From contig JAXDLH010000121.1 of NCBI GenBank assembly GCA_034666705.1, forward strand, positions 1-12,957: a stretch of DNA of 12,957 nucleotides, written 5' to 3'. The position numbers and the translations under genes were made by a program. The notes under the pieces are model-generated. The model was not told where the DNA came from. It made no database searches and worked only from the letters and a program-made list of their open reading frames with translations. Each line of letters begins with the position of its first letter. Position 1 is the stretch's first letter. Positions 5,915-12,608 of the stretch are shown here, piece by piece. The DNA is from JAXDLH01 sp034666705. Lineage in GTDB: Bacteria; Chloroflexota; UBA6077; SHYK01.

Positions 5915-6671
5915 AGCGTGCTGGGCCGTCGAGATTCTTCTCGAGAAAGGCGAAGACCTTCTTCCAGCCATCGGTCGCTTGCTCGGACCGATAGCCGGGC
6001 CGATCCACGGCGAAGAAGCCATGCCCGGCGCCATCGTACCGGTGGAACTCGTACGTCTTGCCGTGCTTCTTCAGCTCCTCCTCCGTGCGGTCGACCTCCG
6101 CCGGCGAAGGATTCTTATCGTCGTTGCCAAAGATGCCAATGATGGGACACTGCATATCTGGCGTCATATCGAGCGGCGCCACGGGACTGCGCTCGCTCAG
6201 CTGTTCGGGACCGGCGACGACCCGCCCGCCCCAGCAATCGACCGCGGCGTCGATACCCGGCACCCGGCAGGCGGCGATATACGCGTGGCGGCCACCTGAG
6301 CAGAAACCCATGATGCCCACTTTGCCGTTGTTCGTCGGCAGGGTCCGCAGATAGTCGACCGATGCGGTCGCGTCGCCGATGTACTGCGCATCCGGCACGC
6401 CGCCCGCGGCGCGGGCCGCAGCCGCCACGTCGTCCGGGCTGCCAGGTCCCGATCGGCTGTAGAGATGCGGCGCAATCGCCGCGTAGCCGTGGTATGCGAA
6501 CTTGCGCGTGACCTCTTTGATCCACTCGTCCCACCCGGGGGCATGGTGAATCACGACCATGCTGGGGCACGACTGCACGCCTAGCGGCCGGGCAACGTAT
6601 GCCTCGATCAGATCGCCATTATGACCGTGAATGCAGGTGTTCTCCGCGATCATCCCCTGATACGCTACCAT
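5913..6671 (-). CDS. dienelactone hydrolase family alpha/beta hydrolase
   Basis: The 252-residue protein is full length for the family. It has the nucleophile elbow GFCSGGRHAY with Cys124, the acidic residue in IFGNDDKNPSP (Asp185), and His217 in GAGHGFF. These form the Cys-Asp-His triad of carboxymethylenebutenolidase-like enzymes, which hydrolyse dienelactones and related esters. Early strands are also typical (MVVIHHAPGWDEWIKEVTR, GYAAIAPHLY). The substrate is unknown, and no chlorocatechol or other aromatic pathway gene is nearby. ATG 6671 is chosen because GAGGGAG lies five bases upstream. Two more upstream ATGs would add MMEEGVS with no better site. It is the first gene of the four-gene minus-strand block, cytoplasmic. 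Confidence 0.92.
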   Translation of the reverse strand: MVAYQGMIAENTCIHGHNGDLIEAYVARPLGVQSCPSMVVIHHAPGWDEWIKEVTRKFAYHGYAAIAPHLYSRSGPGSPDDVAAAARAAGGVPDAQYIGDATASVDYLRTLPTNNGKVGIMGFCSGGRHAYIAACRVPGIDAAVDCWGGRVVAGPEQLSERSPVAPLDMTPDMQCPIIGIFGNDDKNPSPAEVDRTEEELKKHGKTYEFHRYDGAGHGFFAVDRPGYRSEQATDGWKKVFAFLEKNLDGPAR

Positions 6672-6713
6672 CGACACTCCCTCTTCCATCATGCGGTGAT
6701 TCTTCAACGGCCG

Positions 6714-6719
6714 ATTATA
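6714..6719 (-). promoter_or_regulatory. -10 element for the minus-strand block
   Basis: A perfect TATAAT reads on the minus strand about 42 bases upstream of ATG 6671. The -35 region is GC-rich and not consensus. It would drive the dienelactone hydrolase, DUF6295-like, FrnE-like and TfoX-domain genes, which follow with gaps of 41 to 66 bp. Confidence 0.45.
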
Positions 6720-6772
6720 GGACGCGCGCCCGCGCCAGCGGCGCCACGCGCGTTCTTTACCATAGAGATGCG

Positions 6773-8344
6773 ATGACAACCATACCCAGCGACTCGAGCA
6801 TGCGACTCGCGGAATTGATCGCGGCGCTTTCGATGGCGGCCGACCTCGGCTCAGGTCAGCCCATCGGCGAAGCGCTGCACTCCACGGTGCTCGCGGTACG
6901 ACTTGGCGAGGTCGCGGGCTTGGACGAGCGTGACCTCGCCGACACGTACTACGCGTCCCTGCTGCGCTGGGTCGGCTGTCATGCAGGAGCGGACCTCGCC
7001 GCCGCGGTGCTTGGCGACGAGCGCGCATTCCGTGGCTGGACTGACACGGTCGATATGGGAAAACCGAGCGAGGTGCTTGCGACCATGCTGCGACATCTCG
7101 GCGAGGGCGCCACGCCTCTGGAGCGGGTGCGGATTCTCACCACTGCCATCGTCGGCATACCACGCCTGATGGACCAGACTTCGGCTCACTGCGAGGTCGC
7201 GCAGCTCATGGCGCAGCGGCTGGGTTTGGGCAGCGGGATCCGCAAAGCACTGGGCGACGCGTTCGAGCGGTGGAACGGCGCTGGACTGCCGCGAAAGCTG
7301 CGCGGTGAGGCGATCGCGCTGCCGATGCGGGTGACGCTGATTGCGCAGGAGGCGGAAGCATTCCGTCGCGTAGCCGGCGTCGACGCGGCCGTTGCGATGG
7401 TGCGCGATCGCGCTGGCGGTGCTTATGACCCGCACCTCGCGGCCCTGTTCTGCACCCACGCACCGCGGTTGTTCGCTAGCCGTGCCGAGCCCGAATCGGC
7501 CTGGGAAGCCGCACTCGCCGCCGAGCCCGGTCGGCGCCCGCTTCTGATTCAATCCGCCGAGCTCGACAACGCCATACGTGTCATGGCTGACTTCACGGAC
7601 CTGAAAACCTCGTACACGGTTGGGCACTCCGCGGGAGTGGGCAACCTTGCGGCAGCCGCCGCCCAGCAGTGCGGCATGAGCGAAGCCGAGATCACCACCC
7701 TGCGGCACGCTGGCTACCTGCATGACATCGGCCAGGCCGGCATCTCAGCTAGCGTCATTGTTAAGCCGGGTCGGCTGAATGATGCTGAATGGGAGCAGAT
7801 GCGGCTGCACACGTACTACACCGAGCGCGTGCTCGCACGGCCACGCGCCCTGAGCAAGGTCGGCGCGATAGCGGCGCAGCATCACGAGCGGCTCGACGGC
7901 TCCGGCTATCATCGCGCCGCGCCCGGCGTCCAGCAGGCGCCCGCCGTGCGCCTCCTCGCCGCGGCGGAGGCGTACCACGCCATGACCGAGGAGCGCGCCC
8001 ACCGCCCGGCGTTGAGCGCCGAAGCGGCCGCGACCGAACTGCAGCGCGAGGCCAAAGTCGGCCGTTTGGACGCGGACGCTGTGCGCGCCGTGCTCGCCGC
8101 ATCCGGGCACCGTGTCCGCGCAACCCGTCGCCAGTGGCCAGCGGGGCTCAGCGACCGCGAGGTGGAGGTGCTTCGACTTGTGGCGCGCGGCCTATCGAAT
8201 AAGCAGATGGGGCGTGAGCTGTCGATCTCCAAGGACACCGCGGGCCACCACGTTCGCCATATCTACGACAAGCTTGGCGTCTCAACGCGAGCCGCAGCCA
8301 CGCTGTTCGCTATGCAGCACGATCTGCTTGCTGCCGAAAAATAG
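6773..8344 (+). CDS. HD-GYP-type phosphohydrolase with LuxR C-terminal helix-turn-helix
   Basis: This 523-residue protein has three parts. Residues about 10-240 look like a degenerate HD-GYP copy: LLRWVGC stands where LLHD-x-G is expected, and FERWNGAGLPRKLRGEAIAL replaces the HHER-DG-GYP helix. Residues about 270-440 are an intact HD-GYP domain with His285, His317-Asp318 (YLHDIGQAG) and HHERLDGSGYH (370-380), the proline of GYP being His. Residues 459-520 are a LuxR/GerE helix-turn-helix (LSDREVEVLRLVARGLSNKQM, STRAAATLFAMQHDL). HD-GYP domains usually hydrolyse cyclic di-GMP. Linking one to LuxR suggests a transcription factor that responds to, or breaks down, a nucleotide signal; this is inference. 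ATG 6773 has only a weak site, and no receiver or PAS domain is present. Confidence 0.85.
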   Translation: MTTIPSDSSMRLAELIAALSMAADLGSGQPIGEALHSTVLAVRLGEVAGLDERDLADTYYASLLRWVGCHAGADLAAAVLGDERAFRGWTDTVDMGKPSEVLATMLRHLGEGATPLERVRILTTAIVGIPRLMDQTSAHCEVAQLMAQRLGLGSGIRKALGDAFERWNGAGLPRKLRGEAIALPMRVTLIAQEAEAFRRVAGVDAAVAMVRDRAGGAYDPHLAALFCTHAPRLFASRAEPESAWEAALAAEPGRRPLLIQSAELDNAIRVMADFTDLKTSYTVGHSAGVGNLAAAAAQQCGMSEAEITTLRHAGYLHDIGQAGISASVIVKPGRLNDAEWEQMRLHTYYTERVLARPRALSKVGAIAAQHHERLDGSGYHRAAPGVQQAPAVRLLAAAEAYHAMTEERAHRPALSAEAAATELQREAKVGRLDADAVRAVLAASGHRVRATRRQWPAGLSDREVEVLRLVARGLSNKQMGRELSISKDTAGHHVRHIYDKLGVSTRAAATLFAMQHDLLAAEK

Positions 8345-8395
8345 CGCGAACGCGCGATGTTCTCGACGTGGCGGTCACCCTACCCTTCTGTCATC

Positions 8396-8413
8396 CGCTC
8401 GACATCTCGAGCG
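8396..8413 (+). other. small hairpin in the leader of the SnoaL-like gene
   Basis: CGCTCGA (8396-8402) pairs perfectly with TCGAGCG (8407-8413) around the loop CATC, ending 12 bases before the GGGAGG ribosome binding site. It could be an operator dyad or an mRNA hairpin; no T-run makes it a terminator. Confidence 0.35.
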
Positions 8414-8437
8414 AGCAGGAGAGAGGGAGGTCCAACA

Positions 8438-8860
8438 ATGTCCACCGAAACGAACAAGGCGATCGCCACGAAGATGCTCGCAGCCGTTGACGCCGGCAAC
8501 CTCGACGTTGCGGTCCAATACCTTGCACCTGATTTCCAGGCACACCTCCAGGGCAATCCGCAGCCGTTCGATCGCGACGGCTGGCGGCAGTTCGGCGAGA
8601 TGTTCCGCGCCGGCTTTTCGAACAGCCGTCACGAGATTCTCGACATCATCGCCGAGGGCGACCGAGTCGTGACGCGGACGCGGTGGCAGGCAACCCACCA
8701 GGATACGTTCCAGGGGGTACCCCCGACCGGCAAGCAGGTCACGCTGGATAGCGTGATGATTGCCCGGGTCGTCGGCGATCAGATCGCTGAGTACTGGGTT
8801 ACCGTCGACATGACTGGCTTTATGCAGCAGCTTGGCGCAGCCCAGTCCGTCGCTGCATAG
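8438..8860 (+). CDS. SnoaL-like / ester cyclase family protein (NTF2-like fold)
   Basis: The 140-residue protein follows the SnoaL pattern: a first helix NKAIATKMLAAVDAGNLDVA, the strand YLAPDFQAHLQGNP, WRQFGEMFRAGFSN, then HEILDIIAEGDRVVTRTRWQA, THQDTFQGVPPTGKQVTLDS and IAEYWVTVDMTGFMQQLGA. The family groups polyketide cyclases, steroid isomerase-like enzymes and many uncharacterised proteins with a conical NTF2-like pocket. There are no polyketide genes here, so cyclase activity should not be assumed. ATG 8438 follows GGGAGG (8425-8430) by seven bases. It lies 93 bp after the HD-GYP/LuxR gene on the same strand and is convergent with zur. Confidence 0.88.
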   Translation: MSTETNKAIATKMLAAVDAGNLDVAVQYLAPDFQAHLQGNPQPFDRDGWRQFGEMFRAGFSNSRHEILDIIAEGDRVVTRTRWQATHQDTFQGVPPTGKQVTLDSVMIARVVGDQIAEYWVTVDMTGFMQQLGAAQSVAA

Positions 8861-8959
8861 CGCCGCTCGACCATGGCCTGGCTTCCGCTCGTCCCCAGCC
8901 GGTGGGTCTGAGAGACGGGCGGAGGCCGGCGGCCCGCTACAGGGGCTCGACGCGCTGTG

Positions 8960-9415
8960 CTAGCGGCTACCGCGACAGAGCGGGCAGCGGCCGACGAGCT
9001 CGAGGATGTGATCGAGCACCTGGAAGTCCGCCTCCTGGGCGATCCGGTCGATCTCGCGCTCGAGCCCGGGCGCATGGAGCGCCAGTACAGCACCGCAATC
9101 GACGCAGCGCGCGTGGTGGTGGTGCTCCTCGTCGGCACACACCGTGTACCGGTGATAGCCGTCATCGTTCTGAATTCGGTGCAGGAAGCCAAGGTCAGCC
9201 AGCAGGTCGATTGTGCGGAACACGGTGGCCCGGCCGACGTGGATGCCCCGCGCGTGGAGCTGGTCCGCGACGTCCTGGGCGCTGAACGTGTCGGTTCTCG
9301 GCGCCACGTAGCCGACAATAGCCTGCCGCGGTCCGGTTAAGCGGTGCCCCTGATCCGCAAGCCGCTCGAGGATCACGTGCTCCCGCGCACCCGTGTGTGG
9401 ATTCGATGCGGCCAT
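8960..9415 (-). CDS. zur: Fur-family zinc uptake regulator
   Basis: This 151-residue Fur-family protein has a winged-helix DNA-binding domain (about residues 12-88; FSAQDVADQLHARGIHVG, RATVFRTIDLLADLGFLHR). A metal-binding dimerisation domain follows, with YTVCADEEHHHHARC and two CxxC pairs (Cys104/Cys107 and Cys144/Cys147) for structural zinc. The extra Cys93 before the histidine run (His98-His101) resembles the regulatory zinc ligand of Zur proteins such as Mycobacterium Zur. Together with the divergent metal-uptake operon, this supports Zur over Fur or Mur. ATG 9415 is chosen because GGAGGAA lies just upstream; the in-frame GTG at 9439 has no such site. With bound zinc, it would repress the neighbouring genes. 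Confidence 0.87.
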   Translation of the reverse strand: MAASNPHTGAREHVILERLADQGHRLTGPRQAIVGYVAPRTDTFSAQDVADQLHARGIHVGRATVFRTIDLLADLGFLHRIQNDDGYHRYTVCADEEHHHHARCVDCGAVLALHAPGLEREIDRIAQEADFQVLDHILELVGRCPLCRGSR

Positions 9416-9453
9416 TGCTTCCTCCGTCGTGCGCCCCACGACGCGTCAAGAGC

Positions 9454-9491
9454 AGTGTATGCGATCCATCCGGCAATGAACTCCCATTGCC
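9454..9491 (-). promoter_or_regulatory. presumed zur promoter with overlapping dyad
   Basis: GGCAATG (9472-9478) and CATTGCC (9485-9491) form a perfect 7-6-7 dyad. On the minus strand TACACT (9459-9454) is a possible -10 element for zur, and the dyad covers the matching -35 region. This suggests an operator controlling zur, by itself or by another regulator. The sequence is not a Fur-type TGA...TCA box. Confidence 0.35.
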
Positions 9492-9624
9492 AGGACGGGG
9501 CGACGTGCTCGATCGACCCTACTCTTACCGAGTGCGGCCGTGTCGTATCGATTCATGCGGGGCGTGATCGATGAACAAACGGGTAGAAATAGTCGCTGAG
9601 TACCCGCCCACGCAAAAGGCGAGC

Positions 9625-9653
9625 TTGACAGAGCTATTGGGATCCAGTATCAA
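9625..9653 (+). promoter_or_regulatory. sigma-70-type promoter of the metal-uptake operon
   Basis: A perfect -35 TTGACA (9625-9630) is separated by 17 bases from TATCAA (9648-9653), a four-of-six -10. Transcription would start near 9660, about 74 bases before the znuA ATG. It is the best promoter in the window. Confidence 0.65.
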
Positions 9654-9664
9654 TTGGCGCATAC

Positions 9665-9679
9665 TGAGAGTGAGTCTCA
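9665..9679 (+). promoter_or_regulatory. candidate Zur operator
   Basis: TGAGAGTGAGTCTCA is a 15-bp dyad with perfect TGAGA/TCTCA arms. Read as the 7-1-7 arrangement of Fur-family boxes it has one mismatch per arm. It lies immediately after the predicted transcription start, where a bound repressor would block transcription. It would link the adjacent Zur to this operon. Confidence 0.55.
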
Positions 9680-9733
9680 TTTACTCGCGGCGACGCCTGC
9701 GGCCCGCGCCAAACACACTCTGGAGATATTTCT

Positions 9734-10666
9734 ATGCAAGGCAAACGTATTGGCCGATCCGCCGCGCTCCTCCTGGCGATCGCCGTCGTAATCCCAATGC
9801 TTTCCCTTGCGGCCCCCTTCGACCAGCCGCGGCCCGGCGGGCTTAGAGTCCTCGCGACCACGACGCAGATCCAAGACTTCGTGACGAATGTCGGCGGCGA
9901 CCGCATCACGATGGTTCCCGTGCTCGGCGGCGATGACGACCCCCACGAATATCAGCCGACCGCCGACGATGCGCGCAACGTCGCCAACGCCGACGTGATC
10001 TTCCAGAACGGCGTCGGTCTGGAAACGTGGCTCGACAAGCTCGCCCAGAATGCGAAGCCAAGCACGCTCATCGTCAAGCTCGGCGAAGCGGCGAGCATCC
10101 CCATCCGCGCTGGGGATGCCGAAGAGCCGGCAGGTGATCCACACGTTTGGATGGACCCGACCAATGTGCAACTCATGGTCCTGGTCATCCGCGATACCCT
10201 CTCCAGGGCAGACCCGGCGAACGGCCCGGTGTACGCGACGAACGCCGCTGCATACACCGGGCAGCTTACGCAGCTCGACAACGATATCCGAGGTCAGTGG
10301 GCGATTCTGCCACCCGAGCAGCGCAAGTTGGTCACGAACCACGACGCATTCGGCTACTACGTGGCCCGCTATGGCCTCATCTTTGTCGGCTCGGTCATCC
10401 CCAGCTTGAGCACGGAAGCGGAGCCATCAGCAGCCGAGACCCAGCAACTGATCCAGAACATCCAGGCCCAGGACGTGAAAGCGATCTTTACGGAGAGCAG
10501 CATCAACCCGCGCCTCGCCGCGCAGATCAGCCAGCAGACAGGTGTGCGTATCTACTCGAGCCTCTATGGCGATTCGCTCGGCCAGCCGGGGAGCCCGGGC
10601 GACACCTACGTCAAGATGATGCTCTACAACACCGACATCATGATCGCGGGAATGTCCGGCCGTTGA
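9734..10666 (+). CDS. znuA: zinc/manganese ABC transporter substrate-binding protein (cluster A-I)
   Basis: The 310-residue protein has an N-terminal signal segment (GKRIGRSAALLLAIAVVIPM, ending near LAAP) without a lipobox cysteine. The mature part is a cluster A-I metal-binding protein, with three histidines and an acidic residue in the expected order: His71 (DDDPHEYQP), His137 (GDPHVWMDP), His203 (TNHDAFGYY) and Asp280 (SLYGDSLG). There is no histidine-rich loop, only a short acidic stretch before His137, so manganese or iron cannot be excluded on this protein alone. It captures metal outside the membrane for the permease. Divergent Zur and the dyad favour zinc. GGAGA precedes ATG 9734, and the gene overlaps the ATPase start by four bases. 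Confidence 0.9.
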   Translation: MQGKRIGRSAALLLAIAVVIPMLSLAAPFDQPRPGGLRVLATTTQIQDFVTNVGGDRITMVPVLGGDDDPHEYQPTADDARNVANADVIFQNGVGLETWLDKLAQNAKPSTLIVKLGEAASIPIRAGDAEEPAGDPHVWMDPTNVQLMVLVIRDTLSRADPANGPVYATNAAAYTGQLTQLDNDIRGQWAILPPEQRKLVTNHDAFGYYVARYGLIFVGSVIPSLSTEAEPSAAETQQLIQNIQAQDVKAIFTESSINPRLAAQISQQTGVRIYSSLYGDSLGQPGSPGDTYVKMMLYNTDIMIAGMSGR

Positions 10667-11505
10667 CTGATGTGGCACCCGAGCGTGGCTTGCGCCTGGA
10701 CGACATCACCGTCGCCTACGGAGCCAACATCGCGCTGGAGACCGCATCGGTGACGTGCGCGCCGGGAGAGATCCTGGGGCTGCTGGGACCGAACGGCGCG
10801 GGTAAGAGCACGCTGCTCAAGGCGGTGCTTGGCCTGGTCCCGATCCAGCAGGGCCGGGTGCTGCTGGACGGGCGGCCCCTGGACCGGCGGGCGCGCGCGC
10901 ACGTCTCGTACACGCCGCAGCGCGGTGAGGTCGACTGGACCTTCCCGATCACCGTCGAGGAGGTCGTGGTGATGGGTCGTCAGGGCCGCTGGGGCATCTT
11001 CGGCCGTCCGAGGAAGGATGACTGGCGCATTGCCAGAGACGCGCTCGGCCGGCTCGGCGTGAGCGAGCTGAGGCGCGCGCAGATCGGCGAGCTCTCGGGT
11101 GGGCAGCAGCAACGCGTCTTTCTCGCCAGAGCGTTGGCCCAGGAGGGCGACGCCCTGCTGCTCGACGAGCCACTCACCGGCGTCGACGCGCAGACCCAGG
11201 CGGTCGTCCTCGAGCTGCTCACGGAGCTGCGAGATGAGGGACGGGCGATCATGCTGACGACCCACGACCTCGCCCAGGCAGCCGAGATGTGCGACCGCGT
11301 CTGCCTGCTCAACCGCCAGATCGTCGCCGCCGGGCGTCCGGCGGACGTGCTGACGCCGCGCGTGCTCATGGAGACCTACGGTGGACATGAGGTCGTGCGG
11401 CTCGTCGACGGTATCGAGCTGCTGGGGCTTCCGCACGGTGCAGGGGAAGAGACGGACCCGGAGAACACGCCCGGTCACCACGGCGCCCAGCACCGCGCCT
11501 CGTAG
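10663..11505 (+). CDS. znuC: metal ABC transporter ATP-binding protein
   Basis: This 280-residue ATPase has a full motif set: Walker A GPNGAGKST (42-50), Q-loop Gln86 (YTPQRGEVDW), signature LSGGQQQ (144-150), Walker B LLLDEP (165-170) and H-loop His201. VDWTFPITVEEVVVMGR is typical of the Mn/Zn/Fe uptake subfamily. The start is uncertain. TTG 10663 overlaps the znuA stop as TTGA and has GGGA 11 bases upstream; GTG 10672 is the alternative and shortens the product by three residues. The C-terminal 25 residues are a polar tail with three histidines (PGHHGAQHRAS), longer than in many relatives. It powers uptake by the two downstream permeases. Confidence 0.9.
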   Translation: MTDVAPERGLRLDDITVAYGANIALETASVTCAPGEILGLLGPNGAGKSTLLKAVLGLVPIQQGRVLLDGRPLDRRARAHVSYTPQRGEVDWTFPITVEEVVVMGRQGRWGIFGRPRKDDWRIARDALGRLGVSELRRAQIGELSGGQQQRVFLARALAQEGDALLLDEPLTGVDAQTQAVVLELLTELRDEGRAIMLTTHDLAQAAEMCDRVCLLNRQIVAAGRPADVLTPRVLMETYGGHEVVRLVDGIELLGLPHGAGEETDPENTPGHHGAQHRAS

Positions 11506-11738
11506 CGAGAATGAGTTGTTATGCCGAGCCCGCGGACGAAGAATCCGTCATCCCGACCCGTTAGGGCACGGATCCTTCGCTTCGCTCAGGAAGACCAGGT
11601 TCTTGGCGAGGAGATCCAGGGCTTATGTCTAAACCAATGCCACGATGAAACCGGCATTGACGCAGGCATGATTTACGAGTAAAGGCTTGCGGTTTTCACC
11701 TTGGCTTGAGCTTGGGCTTGTAGGGAAGAAGTACTGAG
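11506..11738. other. 233-bp spacer inside the metal-uptake operon
   Basis: The spacer separates the ATPase gene from the first permease gene, whereas the other junctions of the operon overlap. It contains an imperfect hairpin (11537-11579), a possible weak promoter (TTGACG at 11657-11662 with TAAAGG 17 bases later), the dyad TTTAC-GA-GTAAA (11672-11683) and three GGCTTG copies (near 11684, 11703 and 11714). No gene is credible in it. Confidence 0.6.
11537..11579 (+). repeat. imperfect inverted repeat resembling an interspersed element
   Basis: CGAAGAATCCGT (11537-11548) pairs with ACGGATCCTTCG (11568-11579) at 11 of 12 positions, and a CCC-GTTA-GGG hairpin can form in the loop. The flanking GTCATCCCGA and CTTCGCTTCGCTCAGGA resemble motifs I recall as widely repeated in Chloroflexota genomes. 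Only one copy is present here, so dispersal is unproven. It could be a terminator, attenuator or REP-like sequence. Confidence 0.5.
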
Positions 11739-12608
11739 ATGGACTTCATTGGCGGCCCGATCAGTTTCGAGCTGACGCGGCGCGCCCTGTTCGACGCGAG
11801 CCTGCTGGGCATCGCCTGTGGCGTGCTCGGCGTGTTCGTCGTGCTGCGCGGGCTGCCGTTCATCAGCGATGCCCTCTCGCACTGCCTCGTGCCGGGAGTC
11901 GTGGTCGCGTACCTCACGCATACCAGCCAGGAGCTGTGGGGTGGGGCCGCCGCACTGCTCTCCGCCTGGGGCATCGCGGCGCTCGTCCGTCGTGGCCTCC
12001 TCGGCAGCGACCCTGCGATCGCCGTGGTGTTCTCGACGATGTTTGCGCTGGGGCTCGCCCTGATCAGCGTGACCCGCAGCTACCTGAACGACCTCACCGA
12101 GATCCTGTTCGGGCAGATCCTCGCGGTAACACCCGCCGACCTGGTGGTGTGCGCCGCGATCACCCTCGTCGTGGTGGCAACGGTCGCTCTGCTCTACTGG
12201 CCGCTCGTCATGGTCTCGTTCGATCCGGCCGCGGCCCAGGCGCAAGGACTGCCCGTCGAGCGTCTCGACCTCACGCTGTATACGCTGATCGCCCTGGCCA
12301 TCGTGCCTGGCTTCGTCGCGGTGGGCAGCCTCCTCGTCACCGCGCTGCTGATCGTGCCTGCAGCCACAGCGCGACTGCTCGCACGGCGCGTGGCGACGCA
12401 GATGGTCGTCAGCGCGGGCCTCGCGGTCGCCGCGAGCTGGATCGGCATCTACGCTTCCTACTATTCGAAGCTCGCCACCGGCGGCGCAATCGTCGTCGCC
12501 GCGGGGCTGCTCTTCATAGCTGCGCTCGTGGCCTCACCGCAACACGGGCTCATCGCTCGCCTGAGCCGCCGCGCCACCGCACGTCGCGCACTCGCGCTGG
12601 AATCATGA
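11739..12608 (+). CDS. znuB: metal ABC transporter permease (ABC-3 family), first copy
   Basis: The 289-residue protein is an ABC-3-type permease with about eight membrane segments. Recognisable parts are LGVFVVLRGLPFISDALSHC and LVPGVVVAYL near the N-terminus, the coupling region FDPAAAQAQGLPVERLDLT around residues 161-179, and VGSLLVTALLIVPAATARLL. These match the ZnuB/MntB/SitC family that forms the membrane channel with the ATPase. An in-frame stop just upstream makes ATG 11739 the first possible start, with GGGAAG about ten bases before it. It ends in an ATGA overlap with a second permease. The C-terminal tail is arginine- and alanine-rich. Confidence 0.9.
   Translation: MDFIGGPISFELTRRALFDASLLGIACGVLGVFVVLRGLPFISDALSHCLVPGVVVAYLTHTSQELWGGAAALLSAWGIAALVRRGLLGSDPAIAVVFSTMFALGLALISVTRSYLNDLTEILFGQILAVTPADLVVCAAITLVVVATVALLYWPLVMVSFDPAAAQAQGLPVERLDLTLYTLIALAIVPGFVAVGSLLVTALLIVPAATARLLARRVATQMVVSAGLAVAASWIGIYASYYSKLATGGAIVVAAGLLFIAALVASPQHGLIARLSRRATARRALALES

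Larger units (their letters stand above)
9416..9733. other. 318-bp divergent regulatory region between zur and znuA
   Basis: Apart from the promoter, the two dyads and the ribosome binding sites, nothing is recognisable. The frame from 9571 that enters znuA in another frame is arginine-rich and not credible as a gene. A TTCAT...ATGAA inverted pair around 9551-9573 is weak. Confidence 0.6.

Noticed and set aside
9571..9846. A 91-codon plus-strand frame upstream of znuA
   Set aside because: It overlaps the znuA start in another frame, covers the promoter and dyad, and its translation is arginine-rich without family features.
10147..11505. A 452-codon version of the ATPase gene
   Set aside because: The first 170 codons lie over znuA in another frame; the ATPase homology starts at about 10684.
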